The notes beneath the pieces are model-generated. The model saw only the letters and a list, made by a program, of their open reading frames with translations. It searched no databases and was not told the DNA's origin. This document shows positions 1-13,915 of a stretch of 64,000 nucleotides of DNA, piece by piece. Numbering within the stretch: the stretch's first letter is position 1; each line of letters begins with the position of its first letter. Origin of the DNA: Rhyacophila brunnea (lineage: Eukaryota > Arthropoda > Insecta > Trichoptera > Rhyacophilidae); NCBI GenBank assembly GCA_022495005.1, contig JAGYXB010000135.1, positions 1 to 64,000 of the forward strand, read 5' to 3'. The position numbers were made by a program, and so were the translations under genes.

Positions 1-1640
1 TAAAATGTTGTATCTCTGGTCCTTATCAAACATTCATCGATCGTTTGCTATTTCCTTTGTACTCTGTCCAATGACTCGCTAACCTTGAACGAAGCTATGC
101 CTTACATTCTGTTGCGTTGTGGACCATTCATAATAATGCTACGCTATGTTGTTTTATTGATCAAATTAAGTTTTCATTCAACCAGTGGGCGGATACATTT
201 TTACTGAGCGCGGGGCTCGTGGCCCGTGTATTAGCTATAAAGTGGTTTAGTACTGGACATTAATAAGAATTTTAAGCCTACAAGGGAAATGCGATTCCAT
301 GTGGCAGACTATGTGCAAGATGCCGCAGAATAATCTGCGATATTTGACCCGTGTCACTATACCGTGCCCATTATTACGCATAAGCCCCTTCGGGATTTAA
401 TTATGTACACGAATGTAAACATCTCTTACTGAACTTTCATCACGGCGGCCATCTTGGAATTAAGTTATAATTTAGTATGCCCAAAATTTATAAATTCATC
501 GAATAATCCTGATGTTTAGTTACGAATGGCTACACGGTACTGGTTGAAGCGTGGTATTGAATCTCCCTCGTCTGCTCCATTCGTTAAACACAGTTATACC
601 GGCTGTGGAATAATAGAAAACTTAAATAAATTATATTAAGTACCTTTCAGTGGATGGTGCTAATTATTATTTTATATATTTAATCTGATGTGTTTACACT
701 TACTGCTTGGTTCCATCACCTATCATAATTCACGTTATATAGCAGAGGTTTTCAATGTGTGCCCTTCGGCTTCCTGGGGCCACAAGTTATGGTGAACAAC
801 AGACTCACCCATCCCACCAATTTGTATATTAATGGTGCCATGGGACGATACATTTTGAAAATTATTACCCTATAGCTTACATCTATCTATCCACGAAATA
901 GTAATAATGTATCTAACCACGTTCCCTTCAAAATTATCATTATTTATAAAATATTTTGTTCGCATATCAAACGGGTTCAAAATTTTGACATATTATTGGT
1001 AGTCTATTGGTTTTTTGTGATTGTCAAAGTTGAAACAAATACAATTTCTTTAAACGACCTTCACAAAGTAAATTTCTGATAGTTTTAATCTACTACTAGT
1101 ACAGTGGACAGTATTCATTTTCCAAATATCATTGATGATCCGTGAGACGAGACTTCTTTTATCATTTTGTTTTGTTTTACTTAATAACGAATAATTCAAG
1201 TGATTACATGATTTATAACATACATATTTACCTAACTTTTTTGTGTAGCACCTACCTACATAATATGATATAACTCTATCATGACATGGATATTTTTCAT
1301 ACACATTCTATGTATGTTCAGTGCATAGCTAATAATGTATAATTATCATGACTAAACTTACGTAAGTACTCGTATTTTTTATATCAACCAATTTTTTCTT
1401 GAAAATTGAAAAAAAAATCTTGTATAGTCATCGTTGTTCCATAATTTCACTTTCATATTGCTACAAATATCACATCATCGATAACATTTAGTTTTATACA
1501 TATTATGTATGATAATTTACCCACAAACCTCGTATGTCATCATTAAATTTGGCGCTACAGCCTTCAACCCTCGGCGGGTTTTGGCCACTTTCAAAAACTT
1601 CCCCCATCCTTAACGATCCAGCGCCGACACTTCTTCTTCG
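1..1640. other. Gene-free AT-rich stretch
   Basis: No open frame in this stretch resembles a protein family, and I see no RNA gene. It is AT-rich intergenic or intronic DNA that leads into the LINE remnant. The short open frames here have no plausible splice context or family motifs. Confidence 0.5.
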
Positions 1641-2267
1641 ATGGAGCTACAGCTCAAGTCTAGCCCTGGCCTCCTCCACCGCCATCCTCCAGCCGGAACG
1701 GTCCTCCGCACGTCTTTTCCAGTTCATGATTTTTAGCAGCTGGTTGGCATCTTTTGTAATGTTGTCACCCCATCGTGTGCGTCGCTTTCCCACTGGCCTT
1801 ATCCCCCATGTGTTTCCTTCGAGGATCTTCTTCGGTATCCGTGACTCAGGCATGCGCTGGACATGGCCTGCCCAGTTTAGCCTCTGGAGTTTTATGAAGG
1901 TGGAGAGTTTTGAATCTTGTTATAAGCGGTATAGTTCCGTGTTGTACCTAATTCTCCACTCCCCACTATCATTCATGGGTCCGTATATCCGCCTCAGGAT
2001 TTTTCTCTCAAAGCAATCCACCATTTCAGCTGCTTTCACATTTAGCGTCCGTGACTCGCACACGTATGCAACAACTGTGCGTATGACGGTTTTATAGAGC
2101 CGGGTCTTAGTTTTTCTGTGGACATTTCTGGATTTGAATATGGGCAGCAATGAGAAGTACGATTTACGGCTTACCGGCGCCGACACCACCCAGTTGTTAA
2201 TCGCATAAACTCTGTGACACAACCTTTTTTTGACAACCATGAATCGGCCATGGACAAAAAACTTCAC
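1641..2267 (-). pseudogene. C-terminal remnant of a non-LTR retrotransposon reverse transcriptase
   Basis: Read on the minus strand, one frame from 2267 to 1647 encodes the region after the RT palm of an RTE/CR1-type LINE. It contains RKTKTRLYKTVIRTVVAYVC, then FERKILRRIYGP, then RLNWAGHVQRMPESRIPKK and the terminal AEDRSGWRMAVEEARARLEL. The reading frame is preserved throughout but is interrupted by one TAA stop at 1920-1922, so the copy is dead. The RT catalytic core is absent, so this is a 5'-truncated insertion, the usual outcome of target-primed reverse transcription. Just after the stop codon on the minus strand there is a GAAGAAGAAG-like run, which resembles the 3' end of the longer LINE at 43-46 kb. 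The clade name is an impression from the C-terminal motifs. Confidence 0.85.
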
Positions 2268-3007
2268 ATAATAATATGTACCTACCTACTTACATGGGTA
2301 CCTATAATGTTTTTAAATTGAATAAATACCATGCTCGATCGGCTCCATTGGGTGGATGCTGTTTCAAGATTGACAGGCATTCAATTATAAAAATATATGT
2401 GTGTGTCTTGTCATGTCGAAGCACACGCATGCCACATTGTATGATTGTAATTGTTATCAATAATTACTATAATTAAATATAATAAAAGTATATTTACATA
2501 CGTAATATTTTACATGACTAAATTTGTTATGAAAATACTACCAAGGTCTCAAAATAATAATAATTATAATAAATTAATATGTATGGGATTAGCGGACAGT
2601 CTTTGTATCGTGAAAAAGATTTTAAATTCATTAAGATAAAAAAATACATAAATTTGTAAGTACCGAAAAAAGTTTCTTTCCCATCACCTTAGAATTTTAA
2701 AAGAGTCATAAATGAAGTCGTTTTACACCCATATAAATTCTTACCTATTATGAATTCATTAAATTCATTAATATTTTTTTATCTTATTCCGATATGTCAG
2801 AATAAAATTATATACATTACCTAGTCGACCGGATGTTACTGTATTCTAACCTCAAACGCGTAGTTACATACTCGTACATTATTACAATATCTAGTTATTC
2901 TATGCGGGCTATTTAGAAATAAATTTAATTTTACCGTTACTTTAATTGATAATATTTATGTATAACAGGTTAAAATATAGATAACGAATTGAGACTCCCT
3001 GATTAAA
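2268..3007. other. AT-rich spacer without recognisable gene
   Basis: I see only AT-rich DNA between the LINE remnant and the next inverted-repeat element. The upstream part of the LINE cannot be followed past about 2270. Confidence 0.4.
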
Positions 3008-5856
3008 TATGGGCATTTTCGCCAAAGTTTGTACATTGCGTTTTTGGCATGTCCCATGACTTTGATTGATTTTTTCATAGTTATTATATTATAAAATGTT
3101 GGAAAGTTATGTACTTTTAACATGCAAATTTATTAATTTACTCTATTCAATCAGTTAAATACAGCTATCTGACCTGTATATATTTTTAATTGATTATTTA
3201 GATCGAAAGGTAGTGCGTTTTTACCATGTCCCACCCATAAATTCAAATAAACAAAGTCTGATTTCGTCATTAATTTTGAGTGTGTAAAATTAAATTCGTA
3301 GTGTTTTCAACAGCTTACATTATATATTTTTGGAAAATATATAGTTTTTTCGTAAAATTGTACCAATATTGAAAAAAAATCACGTTTAAAGTGTGTCCCA
3401 GGATATTTGAAAAAGTGGAACTCCACATTCCGTTACCACGATTTTAGCATGAAGGCGAAAAATTTTCACTATAAATATGTTTTTTTTTAATGTAGCAACA
3501 TTTTTGTATAACACTGATCGCCTTGTACACTTTAAATTGTTGGTGTGTGTCGGTATCGCTATCGGAACAGGTTGCTTTCTGGGTTGGTCATTTTAGAAGT
3601 TCCACTACTGTTACCACGATTTATAAGGTAAGAAAACACATATTTCTATTTCACATACTATACATATGGAGCTTATCTTTCATACTACAGATATAATAAA
3701 ACATATCGCAGGTTTAACAATAAAACTAAGCTAAATTTTGGCTTCAAACACTTCTGAAACAGAATCCGTTACTTCCACTCCGAAACTATATTGGTGGTAA
3801 CGTATATGTGGAATGTAAAAGTAACGAAATGGCATGCATAAAGTTGGGTTTACAGTGTGTGTTTAGTTCTTCATAGATTATAAAAAAATTATTTTGTCTG
3901 TTCGTATGAAAAACAAAAATATTTTCATTAAAAAATATAAAAAATAACCTGACTATAATATAATAATATAATAAAGATTAAAAAAGTATGTGATATGTCT
4001 GAATACGCAAAAAAAGCGCACATAAAAGTATGGAGATAAAAAAAAACAACAGAAGGAAAAGAAAAAACACCAGACTGAAATAATTGCGAGACAGGCACTG
4101 GCTCTGTCATACTCTTTCTGTTATACGCCACCAAAATTTTAAAACTTCTCCATACATTTTAGGCATAGAAATTTATAAAAATGTATGAAAAAGTATTTTT
4201 TTGTCACGTTTAACAGAAATGTGTACTCGATTAGATTTAATACCTAGAACTGTAGGTATTCACGAAATGTCAGAAAAGCACGTCTTGATTACAATCAACC
4301 TGTATAGCTACATTTTATGTTGATGAATACAATTAAATTTCAAGACAACATAAAGTCGAACTTGGTTATTACGAGGAAGATGGGACCGACTGAATTTGCT
4401 TGTTATAAGCGTTACTCGTTATATCAGAGAATAGGTATTCTTAAATGAGCATGTCACATTACACAAAAAGTCGAAAATAAAAATTTGGAAACCATCGTAA
4501 AAATCCCCGAAACGAGCATGGCATTCATAAACTACAAAAGAAGTTGTTTATTGTAATTAACGCTGGTAGGTACCTACGGACTTCACAAACCTTGGATTTT
4601 TCAACCATATGCGTGGATACTTTTTTATTATTGTCGGTGAAACACCAATAAGGTAGGTACTTAGACACTTTACTAGTGTCATAAACGTAATCCGACCCCG
4701 GCGGCATCCTGTCCAATCGGATTTTATTGCTTAGGGTCGAAATGTTTCAAAACGGTCGACACATTAACAGTATTTTAGCTCGGTATATCCGATAAGTTGC
4801 TCGTTATAACAGTGAAAGAATTAAATGTATGGCGAAAATCATAAACCAATTGTCAACAAATGTTTCGTTATTACATCCGAGATCTCGCTATGTCAGAGAT
4901 CGTAATAACCGAGTTTGACTATAATTATTTTCGTAAAGTTATATACTCCGTGCCGCGCTAGGAACTCGCGTCTGAATCCCTTGCTGATTTTTTTTTTCAT
5001 ATATTGTTAATTTGCTTAAAAATATTTTTTATCTGAGTTACAAATAATATAAATGCCAAATAAAGTTATGGTAATGTATAGTGTGTCAAAATTATTACCT
5101 ACCTTATTTTACAAGTATTGTGAAATTTATTATAAAATATGTCTATTTTAGTGATTAAGTTTGATTTGTTTTGTTATTTTGACGCACGTTGAATATTTAT
5201 CTGTCTATCAAAAAATTCAAATTAATTTCATAAAACAAAAATTTGTTTTTATGGTAACATGTAACTTAAGCTTTACAAATTACACTCCGTTACCATTTCG
5301 TTCCATTCCGAAAATGTCCCCAAAAAAGTTGAACGTTAACTATTTTTCATTTGATTATTAAATAACGAAACTTATTTATTTTTCCAATAAAATTTAGTAA
5401 AAGTGATTATTGTCTTTAAAAAAATAGCAGAACGAACATTGATTGGGTTTTTCAAATACTAAAGGAAAAATGCTCTGCCATTATAGACATAGGGTAACGG
5501 AGGGGAACGAAATGTGCCCAAGAATTAAAATTCAATAATATTTTTTGACTATTTGTAGTTTTATTTTGAAGTGTATGGTTTTTTTAATCTAATAGAGCTC
5601 TTTTAAGTGATAAAAGTGTTTCATTCATGTTTTAAAAGCTAAGTTTCGTAGTCACGGAACGGAAACTTATTATGCCCAATTTCATAATAAAAATGATATA
5701 AATATTGTATTAAATAATATTTTGCTGAAAAATTGCTGTCACTAATTCACCAATAGAACAAGGAATCTGCTAGCTATATAAAAATGGTTAATTTGAGTGA
5801 AAAAATAATATTACCCAAATTTCAAACATGTACAAACTTTGGCGAAAATGCCCATA
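3008..5856. mobile_element. 2.85-kb non-autonomous TIR element
   Basis: The ends are perfect inverted repeats of 29 bases. The left end begins TATGGGCATTTTCGCCAAAG at 3008, and the right end is its reverse complement finishing at 5856. TA at each edge suggests a TA target duplication, as in Tc1/mariner-type elements, although TA could be part of the repeat. The interior holds no transposase-like frame. It holds several versions of a motif around CCGTTACCA with nearby GTTCCACT (about 3430, 3610, 3768, 3795, 5286 and 5498, in both orientations). A second TIR element (4354-4920) is nested inside. The superfamily cannot be assigned from sequence alone. Confidence 0.75.
4354..4920. mobile_element. 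Nested MITE with pogo/Tigger-like ends
   Basis: Inverted ends of 21 bases with about three mismatches: AGTCGAACTTGGTTATTACG at the left and the complement of AGTCAAACTCGGTTATTACG at the right. The flanks read ATAA on both sides, compatible with a TA target. Internal strings such as TCGTTATATCAGAGA and TCGGTATATCCGATAA echo the ends. From memory this resembles pogo/Tigger-type MITE ends of arthropods. It has no coding capacity and is inserted inside the 3008-5856 element. Confidence 0.65.
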
Positions 5857-7989
5857 TACGTTACTTTTAAACTATAATATTACACATTAAATTATGTAAC
5901 TAATAGAAAAAAAATTAACAGTCCTGAACCGCAGTAATGTTGTTTGTAATCTACTAAACTCAGGGCGTCGCTTAAATTATCTAAAAACAACTCATTTATA
6001 TAAATAATTATTTATCTGTCTACCTACTCTATAGGTTCTTGCTTATGTGTTAGCAAACTGATATGACATAGATCAGACTTAACCCATGGACGACTATATT
6101 CATGCTCTGAACTTTGAGAATTTCGGTGTATGTCGCTATGAAGACGCGAGATAGTGAATAAATTGTTTTTCTTTTAATTTTGATACTTTTCACTTCAGGC
6201 TCTCCCCAAAATTCCTTTAAATTTGTAATTTGTTATGTTTATTATAATATGTAAAATAAATAAATTTTAATAACCCAGTAGCGATTTTTCATGAAGCAGC
6301 ATGAGGCGGTCACTTCGTCAAAAAGTATGAGAATCTTGAAAGATGTGTATTTTTCACAATCTCTGCAAAAAAACCTCAAAGAAAAAAAAGTTATGACAAC
6401 CACTGGATCTGTAACACTCCATGGTGATTCATCGCAATGGCTACGTTTTCTGCAGGAAACCTCAAAACCTGTCAAAGCCTCAGGCCTCCTATGTACCGTA
6501 AGAGCGTACATAAGTGAAACGGCAAATAATTTTCAACTGTATGTAGAACGAAATTACGGCCGCGTTGCCATTCGGAGAGCGATAGTCGAGGCGTCTGCAC
6601 GTCGATTCGTTTTGTCATGGCGTCGGATGAAACTATTCTTTAATCGTGTAAAGATTACTAAACAACTTTACGTATGTACTTAAAAAAGAAAACATGTCAA
6701 TGAATATACTATTATTATTACGAATATAATAATAAACATAACATAAAAAGGACGCATGTTGAACTTTTATGACAAATTATATTTCGTTCGGCTTCCGTCA
6801 TTTGCACCCGCGACCCGCATTCCGCGCATCGCCTAGTCACGATCTTTTTAGACCATGCCTCAGCTGAGGTATAGCCTTAAGCCGCCACAGGGAAGACTTG
6901 CGGCTATTTTTTAACAGTAAACTGTATTATGTGAACTATGTGATGATTCTACACAATTGGAGGTGTATTCAGATAGTAAGAAAAAAAATATTTTTAGTAT
7001 CTTTGGCTAATTACTCTAAACTTTTACTTTCGTATTTGTAACCTAGATATTATTCAGAATACGTGTTATCTAATCTGTATCACAATATTAATATTACGTA
7101 TGCAATTACATTCGTTCATATAACAATAAAAATAAATTATTTCTACTCTAATAACTGTGTTTTTAACTGGTGGGTACATATATTTTGAGCGGGTACAAAA
7201 CAATTAAGTATAGATTTCATATATTATTTATATTTGATCTAAGTGTTACCTAATAGTGGGTAAAACTTTTTACTACACGATTGTTCAGCGTTTACCTTGA
7301 AAGACAGTTTTAGTAACGTGTAGGTATTTAATATAACACCGAAGTAACACATTGGGACCTGCTGAATAATTATCAGTTGTTATAATAATATAATATATTA
7401 TTATGTTTGAAAATATCATAGTAGGTACTAGTAGTGCATGTATAATATATAAATAATATAATAGTATAGTTGTCACTAATTGACAAAATCTTGAAAGGAT
7501 AATTGGGAATGATTTTAGTATTCTAAAATTAACCAAACAATTTGCTATTGCGTATTCTGACATTTGACAGCAAAGTTGATGTAGTGTTGCCACATTTGCT
7601 CACACAAGCTTAGGACATTTTATGAAATGTGGGTAATAATTAATAACGTATTTTTATTATATCATATAACATCATCATAACATAACTTGTACGGTTTCTT
7701 ACGATACAGTAAAAATAAAACTATCTTGTCATGCCATTGGACATAGAAAGAATCCTTCTTAGAAAATTATTTCAAGGATTTGCGGGATTTACAGATTTCG
7801 TCCGATAATAGTAAGAAAGAAGTCTTACAATAATACTTATTTTATTATTCTTTGTTTTACTTTCGTTTCATATCTAGTCAGGTGCTTAAAGAATAATAAT
7901 TGTATTGCGCTCGCCATAGACAAGTGGTAAAGTATCCGCTTATAAAGTCTGGAATACTCACATGTTGGGTTTCCCGTATTCGAAAATTT
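5857..7989. other. Gene-free stretch
   Basis: AT-rich DNA. An open frame at 6291-6683 (+) has no family resemblance, and I treat it as chance. A short less AT-rich patch at about 6780-6900 has no recognisable content. Confidence 0.4.
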
Positions 7990-8341
7990 GTACGTAAACA
8001 ATTCACCGCAGGACACTTATTCGTGCGCCGCAGTACGTGAAACATGAGTTCGTGTAACATTTAACCAAATGACGAGTTCTTCGTTGAACATTTTTACCGT
8101 GGAGTATATTTGTACATATGCTACAACATGTGTAGATGTCTTTACTGGGTTAGGTTAGGTTAGGGTTAATTGGAACAGTACTATTTGCAAACTATCGCCG
8201 CATTTTGTAAGATACGTACAAATGTATTCCACGGTGAAATGTTCAACGAAGAACTCGTCATTTGATAAAATGTTATATGAACTCATGTTTCACGTATTGC
8301 GGCGCACGAATAAGTGTCCCACGATGAACTGCATACGTACA
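7990..8341. mobile_element. Foldback (long inverted repeat) element
   Basis: Two arms of about 120 bases (7990-8113 and 8218-8341) are imperfect reverse complements. Both contain CGTGCGCCGCAGTACGTGAA-like sequence (left) and GACGAGTTCTTCGTTGAACA-like sequence. The roughly 100-base loop carries a GGGTTAGGTTAGGTTAGGG run at about 8147-8166. There is no coding capacity. The structure would form a long hairpin if transcribed. It is a MITE or foldback element of unknown superfamily. Confidence 0.7.
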
Positions 8342-11300
8342 ACGTACATGTAACCTGGGTTTCCATGTATGTTTGAATCCGAAGCATGGACTAATAAGTT
8401 AAGCAATTTCCGAGTGTCGTCATTTTCTCGCAAATAAAACTGAACAGAATGCTCGAAAGTCGTCGGGAGACAGAAAAAATCCACATAAGATCATATAATA
8501 TAAATAACCTATAAAAATTGGGTAGATAAACAAATATTTTTTTAAAATAAGTACTTGATATTCACATACATATATTATCTATCTTTCGAAAGAATCATAT
8601 TATTTTGTTTTATTCATATAATATTATATGTTTGTATGAAAACAAGTATCACGAATTATGTGGTTTTTCGTGTTTCACTCATGGATTTTTTTAACATTTT
8701 GTGTCTTCTATACGAAATCTATAGTATTTTAATCAACGATCTTATTGTAATACCTACTTAACTGCCATCCTTTAAACACGGCGAGCTTAATAATATCATA
8801 TCGTAGATTCGTTCCTTTCCGGCCGTCTTACGAAACGTAATGTGATTCTTATTCTCGTGTCTTATGATGGCTTCCTTCCCTCTGATGAGAGGCATATTGA
8901 GTTCTTGGCAGCAAAACGATATCGTCCGTGAGCGAAATCCACCAACTGTGGTTCCGCCTCTGTTTTAACTTTCGTCATTTTGATGTGATTTTATTCTGCC
9001 CAACATTGACATCATAAATTATTTATGTTAGTATCCTTGGGCAGGGGGGCATTGTCGTTTAAAAAAAATGGCATTTGCAATTAAATTCGACACTGGAAAT
9101 TGTATTTGACGAATAAAGTCTTTTCAATTTGAAATTAACTACCTGTGTAACTTTGCAATCAATCAGTCAAACATTGGTTGAGATTGTTCTTTCTTTATTT
9201 ATTGATAGGTAGGTACGTATTTCATTTAATTTATATAAAAAAAATATTGTAGTGTGGTGAGCACACACAACAGAAGTGAAACGTTTTGTTTTAACCTCCA
9301 TATGTAGATTATAATTACTTATCAGTATATAGTAGTAAAATGCATATATTTTTTGATGTGTTTAAACGTAAGTAACTGGTGAATCGGTATTTGAACCCGC
9401 ATAGTATAACTATTGAATAGCATAAGAATTGGTTAGTTATACCTCCTACTTTCAACAACCATATTTCTCCCCTTCACTTCCCACGCTCCGAGAGAGGTTT
9501 GTTAGTACTTACCTAGAAATTTGTATTAATGTACCCAACTGATAAGACATTGATGGTACAAACATTATTTTCTAAATCCGATACTGTGTTTTCTTTGCAA
9601 GGTGTTTAAAATAATACTGTTGCAAAACCTACGTGTTTTATAGCTTTTATTGCATTTAAAAAATAAAAAACCCTGAGTTAATTTAATTGCACGATACGCT
9701 TCCATTAAATAACATTATATCTCTTCCTTATCGTATCAAACACATGTAAATTAATTACTCAGTTAAAATCATGTTGTATAATAATATCTACATTATATTA
9801 TTTAACATGTACTGTTTAAAAGTTACCTCATTATTCTCGGTAAGAAGATCAAAGAGAATTAAATGCATACAATATTACGTTCAGTACCAATAATCTAACT
9901 TAATGGTAGTAAAATGTTAGTTACATATGGCATTAATGTTGGCAGGTACTTAAAGAATATTTTTGCAGAAATATTATAGGTTTACAGTATTTCACTACAA
10001 TGTAAGATTTCATAACAAAATTCTTTCTCGATTTATTAAGTACTACCATCATACTTTCTCCCATAAAGTCTACTCGTCGCGGTTGTTTAGTAAATAGATG
10101 CATTATCGATTAATAATTTGATTGCTTACATATTTGTAGGTCAGAGACAGAGTGTCTTAAAAACTAGTTAAGTACAGTTTTTGTACATAAACTGTCATAT
10201 TATATCAGAGTCAATTCACACTTGAGTTTATTCATAACATAAACCCGAATTTGTTAAAAGAATAAAACCGTACAAATTCCGTTTTCCCGATTCATATTAT
10301 ATTAAAACATGTTGTTGACCAAGTCAAATCATAGGAAAATTAATATTATATGCATTGAAAACATTGAAATGACGGTATTTGTTTTATGTGTTCTTATGGG
10401 TACTATAACGGTACGTATGGTGTTATTATTTAGGTTTTTTGTGATTGTTCATGTAAATATTATAAATAATGATGGTTGATTGTTTAAAAAATACACTTAA
10501 TTCAAATACGCGCGAGATTCTGTTTATCTCCGTGCATCCTTAGTTAATAAAATTAGTTTAAGAGTATAATGTTTACTATAAATGTAGGTTATCTGCAATG
10601 CGAAATGACACGGAGCTTATGTAAACAGAAGCCGTGGCAACTTATTTTTCAGTTCCACTTTTATAATATTATGCTAACTAGTAGCTTGTTGAGATAATGG
10701 CCCTAATCTGTATGTTATACCTAAACTTACAATAGTAGGTACCTCTGTATACATATACTTCGTTCTCAGTGTATGCTGAAGTAGGTACCTACTATCTTGG
10801 CCATGCTCGCTCACTTATCATTTATTTATTTTTTTGTTAATTTAATTTTTTATTTATATTGTGACTCAGGTCTTTCATTCAGGTAATCAAACACAGAAAT
10901 ATGTTCAGTGGTTTTCAAATAATTTCAAATGTAACACTGAATTATATATCTGATAAGTGATAATATAGTCCCCAGCTCTATAAGGTTTTCGTCAACTTTT
11001 ATGAGCAGATGCAACAATATTTCTATATCTATTAATTGGCAATCCTGTTCACATGTCAACTTCCGTAAGATGATCAATATTGATAATAATAAATGTTACA
11101 TGATGAAAATATTGATGTTTAATTTTGAGAAATAGAAAATAATGTTATAGGTATACTATTATTTTTAGTTTTTTTTTAATTAAACAGTTTCAAACGGTCT
11201 GTTTTAATTGACACCTTTTCGCATTTTTTGTACGTTGCATTTTTTTATTTATTTGTTTCTTTAAATGTCTACGCTATTTTCATGTCGTGTTTTTTCAATC

Positions 11301-13149
11301 TTATGAAACATTTTCCCACGGTAGCGTTTCGCAATCATAATACATTAATTAATGTTTGATGTTAAAGTAATCCTTTTCAACCTTTAACATTTTCCCGCGA
11401 GAAACAAAAGTGTTTGCCTTATTTTTGCCTCGTAAAAATATATTATTTATTACTACTAACTCAAATTTCATGAATCCAGTATCTGACTTCGACCGGCCCA
11501 ATGACTTTTATTCAAATATACACAGGATTTATTAATGTACCATTCTTTATCATAATTCAGAATGGCTCCCGAACCCACTTATTATCAGATTATCACATTC
11601 TGCGTTCTGTGATTTACCGTCTAAACTACCGATGTTAACAACAAAATTTCTTCGCTGATATATTGTATATTTTTCAGGTTTACAATTTTTCTATGGTTTT
11701 TTATGAAAATTTATGTAGGCACTTTAAACACCGGAAATCATAGGTACCTATAATATGCTTATCATTACAGAATTTTCTTAAAATTATCATTCACAATCAC
11801 GTATAAAAATTTTAAGTCTTCCAAGTTATCGTATTCCGAATGCAACGTTGTGAACTTAGCGTTTTTCTTACTATAGTGTCTAGCTTTCAAAATTTGCAAC
11901 TGGCGTATGGCGTTACATCTAGTATTTTCTGACACCGCAAACAGTTTAAAATGTCTCATAAAAAATGCTTGAATACTATACCAGATTTGCCTGAAAATCG
12001 ATACGTTGATCTCTATCCTATACACACAAATAAAATAATTAATGTTAGATACATACAAAATAATGACTGAATTTCTGAGCTGTATTATTTTATAACATTT
12101 TTATTAGTTGTAAAATACGAAATTATATTTCAATCTTTGTTCATGTAAATACAATATTAATAATTATGACACATTTTTTTGAAATGCTTGTTTTAAACAA
12201 TATCTCAATTTTGAGAAAATCTAGCATTCTTTTCTGCGATCTAGCCTATTTTCTTACCCTATCTGGAATATTTTTGTGAATGATATTTTCTATAAACACA
12301 ATACATTTTTTTTAAAAAATACTATTAATTCATCCGATAAAATAAAACAAAATAATTCGCAATTAATCCACATATGCAATACCGGCTAGGACGGTTTTCA
12401 TCATTTTATAGAGGCATTATGATTGTCAACCATCACTTCTAGACCCGCTGAATGATTTCACCTAGATTGTAGACAATAGAAGATTTCATATTAAATTATT
12501 TTTTACAAATATTTGCTATCGTTGTTCCAAAATAATTAAACTGGTCTTAATCGTTATTCAATCGCGTGAAATAAAATATGTTGAATATTTTTTTTCATCC
12601 ACCCGTGTAAAATTATTCGTATATCTTACTTTTTCAGCTAACAATAGGTAGGTACCTACTCATTTGTCTAAAAGCCAACTATTTTGATGTACAATGTACG
12701 CATTTCGAATTTGTAATCACATTACTAGTAACATGATAGTTGGCGCAGACCGTACGCTGTTGTATAAATAAAAAATGCTTTCTAGACAAAAGCTTTTTTC
12801 GTGCCTATAATTTTTAAACATAACCGTCTTTATTTCAGCCTCCATTGTTTCGTTTTTACGAAAATTCGTGACAAATTAATGAAACAAAATCTGTTATCTC
12901 CTTTGTTTCGTGTAGGCATTTCTCCCATATCCTATATTATCATGATTATAAACACTTTATTTTGTAAAATCTAATTTTCTTAATTGCAATTGAACAAATA
13001 GATTCAATGCACGTGTTCTTTCTTTTGCAATCAAACTTTATACAAACATCATTAATTGTACAATATATAAACACAGTCAAATGACATCTTTATTTTTACT
13101 CAATTAGATATTCTCTTTACATGGCGTCATATTTATTTTATTTTGTCAC
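8342..13149. other. Long gene-free stretch
   Basis: AT-rich, with no plausible exon seen. A moderately GC patch at 8770-9130 ends with AATAAAGTCTTTTC and could be a LINE or retrocopy 3' end, but I cannot identify it. A 64-base hairpin with 13-base arms (ATAGTAGGTACCT) lies at 10732-10795. Otherwise nothing. Confidence 0.4.
10732..10795. repeat. Small inverted repeat with GTAGGTACC arms
   Basis: ATAGTAGGTACCT at 10732-10744 is mirrored exactly by AGGTACCTACTAT at 10783-10795. The intervening bases are also partly complementary. The GTAGGTACC string recurs throughout the window as a simple background motif. Confidence 0.5.
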
Positions 13150-13262
13150 TAATACCGTTCCGAAGCGGAGCATGTGGATCTCCACAAAGTGAAGGTTTAT
13201 TAACGGGTGTTGTGCGGGAAATGATTGTTGACTATTTGCTAACCCAATCATCACACTTCATC
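13150..13262 (-). repeat. Degenerate tRNA-SINE body fragment
   Basis: GGATCTCCACAAAGTGAAGG followed by GGGAAATGATTG and TTTGCTAACCCAAT matches the reverse-strand body of the SINE family best seen at 28092-28330. The tRNA head is missing and the sequence is strongly diverged. Confidence 0.45.
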
Positions 13263-13894
13263 ACAAAATCTTTCACCCCCTCTAAATAACGTCATATTTT
13301 TTAACTCTGCCATTTAAAAAAAATCGCATAATATTCTTACGGAATACTTTATTCTCAGAATGAGCTGATATCGTCTTGCTGATGCTAGATTTTATTATGT
13401 TTGTTTCTAGAATTAATGTATGAAAAAAATCGGAATGAGTACTTATGTACGCGCGTTAGAAGCTATACTTCTTTGGCGTAACAAAACAAAAACAAAACTT
13501 GTAATAAACTAGATTCTTTGACTAGCTCTAAATTGTCTTGTTAAATTACACACTCGAGGGAAAAGGACCGCTTGTTGGAACGCCGTTGGCTTATTTCTAT
13601 ACACTTTAACTTATATTACTAAATTATATAATGGTTTCTCGTTGTTTTTATTTTTAAAGTACCAACTGTCACCAAAATATACCAATCAATAACTACAATG
13701 ACGTTCATATCCATTTACTATGCGAAAAAAAATCTAGAACTATAATATTATGATAACGGAAGAATTTTATTGAAAAGTATTTTCAAAGTATCAATCGTGC
13801 AATGGTCGATTGAATGTTTGTGATAGTTTGTTGACACTTGATAGCTAACCTCAAAATGGACATTCAGTTGAATAATTTAATTCAGAATTACAAA

Positions 13895-13915
13895 ACCTAA
13901 CCTAACCTAACCTAA
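13895..13915. repeat. Short CCTAA (insect telomere-type) array
   Basis: Four CCTAA units occur in a row. Such short interstitial arrays, also seen as TTAGG-type units at 8147-8166, are common in insect genomes and do not imply a telomere here. Confidence 0.6.

Noticed and set aside
1534..2097. 187-codon plus-strand frame
   Set aside because: It is the antisense shadow of the minus-strand LINE reverse transcriptase remnant.
6291..6683. Open frame of about 130 codons on the plus strand
   Set aside because: No family resemblance, and an overlapping minus-strand frame is equally long. Most likely chance.
8770..9130. LINE or retrocopy 3' end
   Set aside because: AATAAA and a GC-richer patch are suggestive, but no recognisable reading frame or second copy was found.
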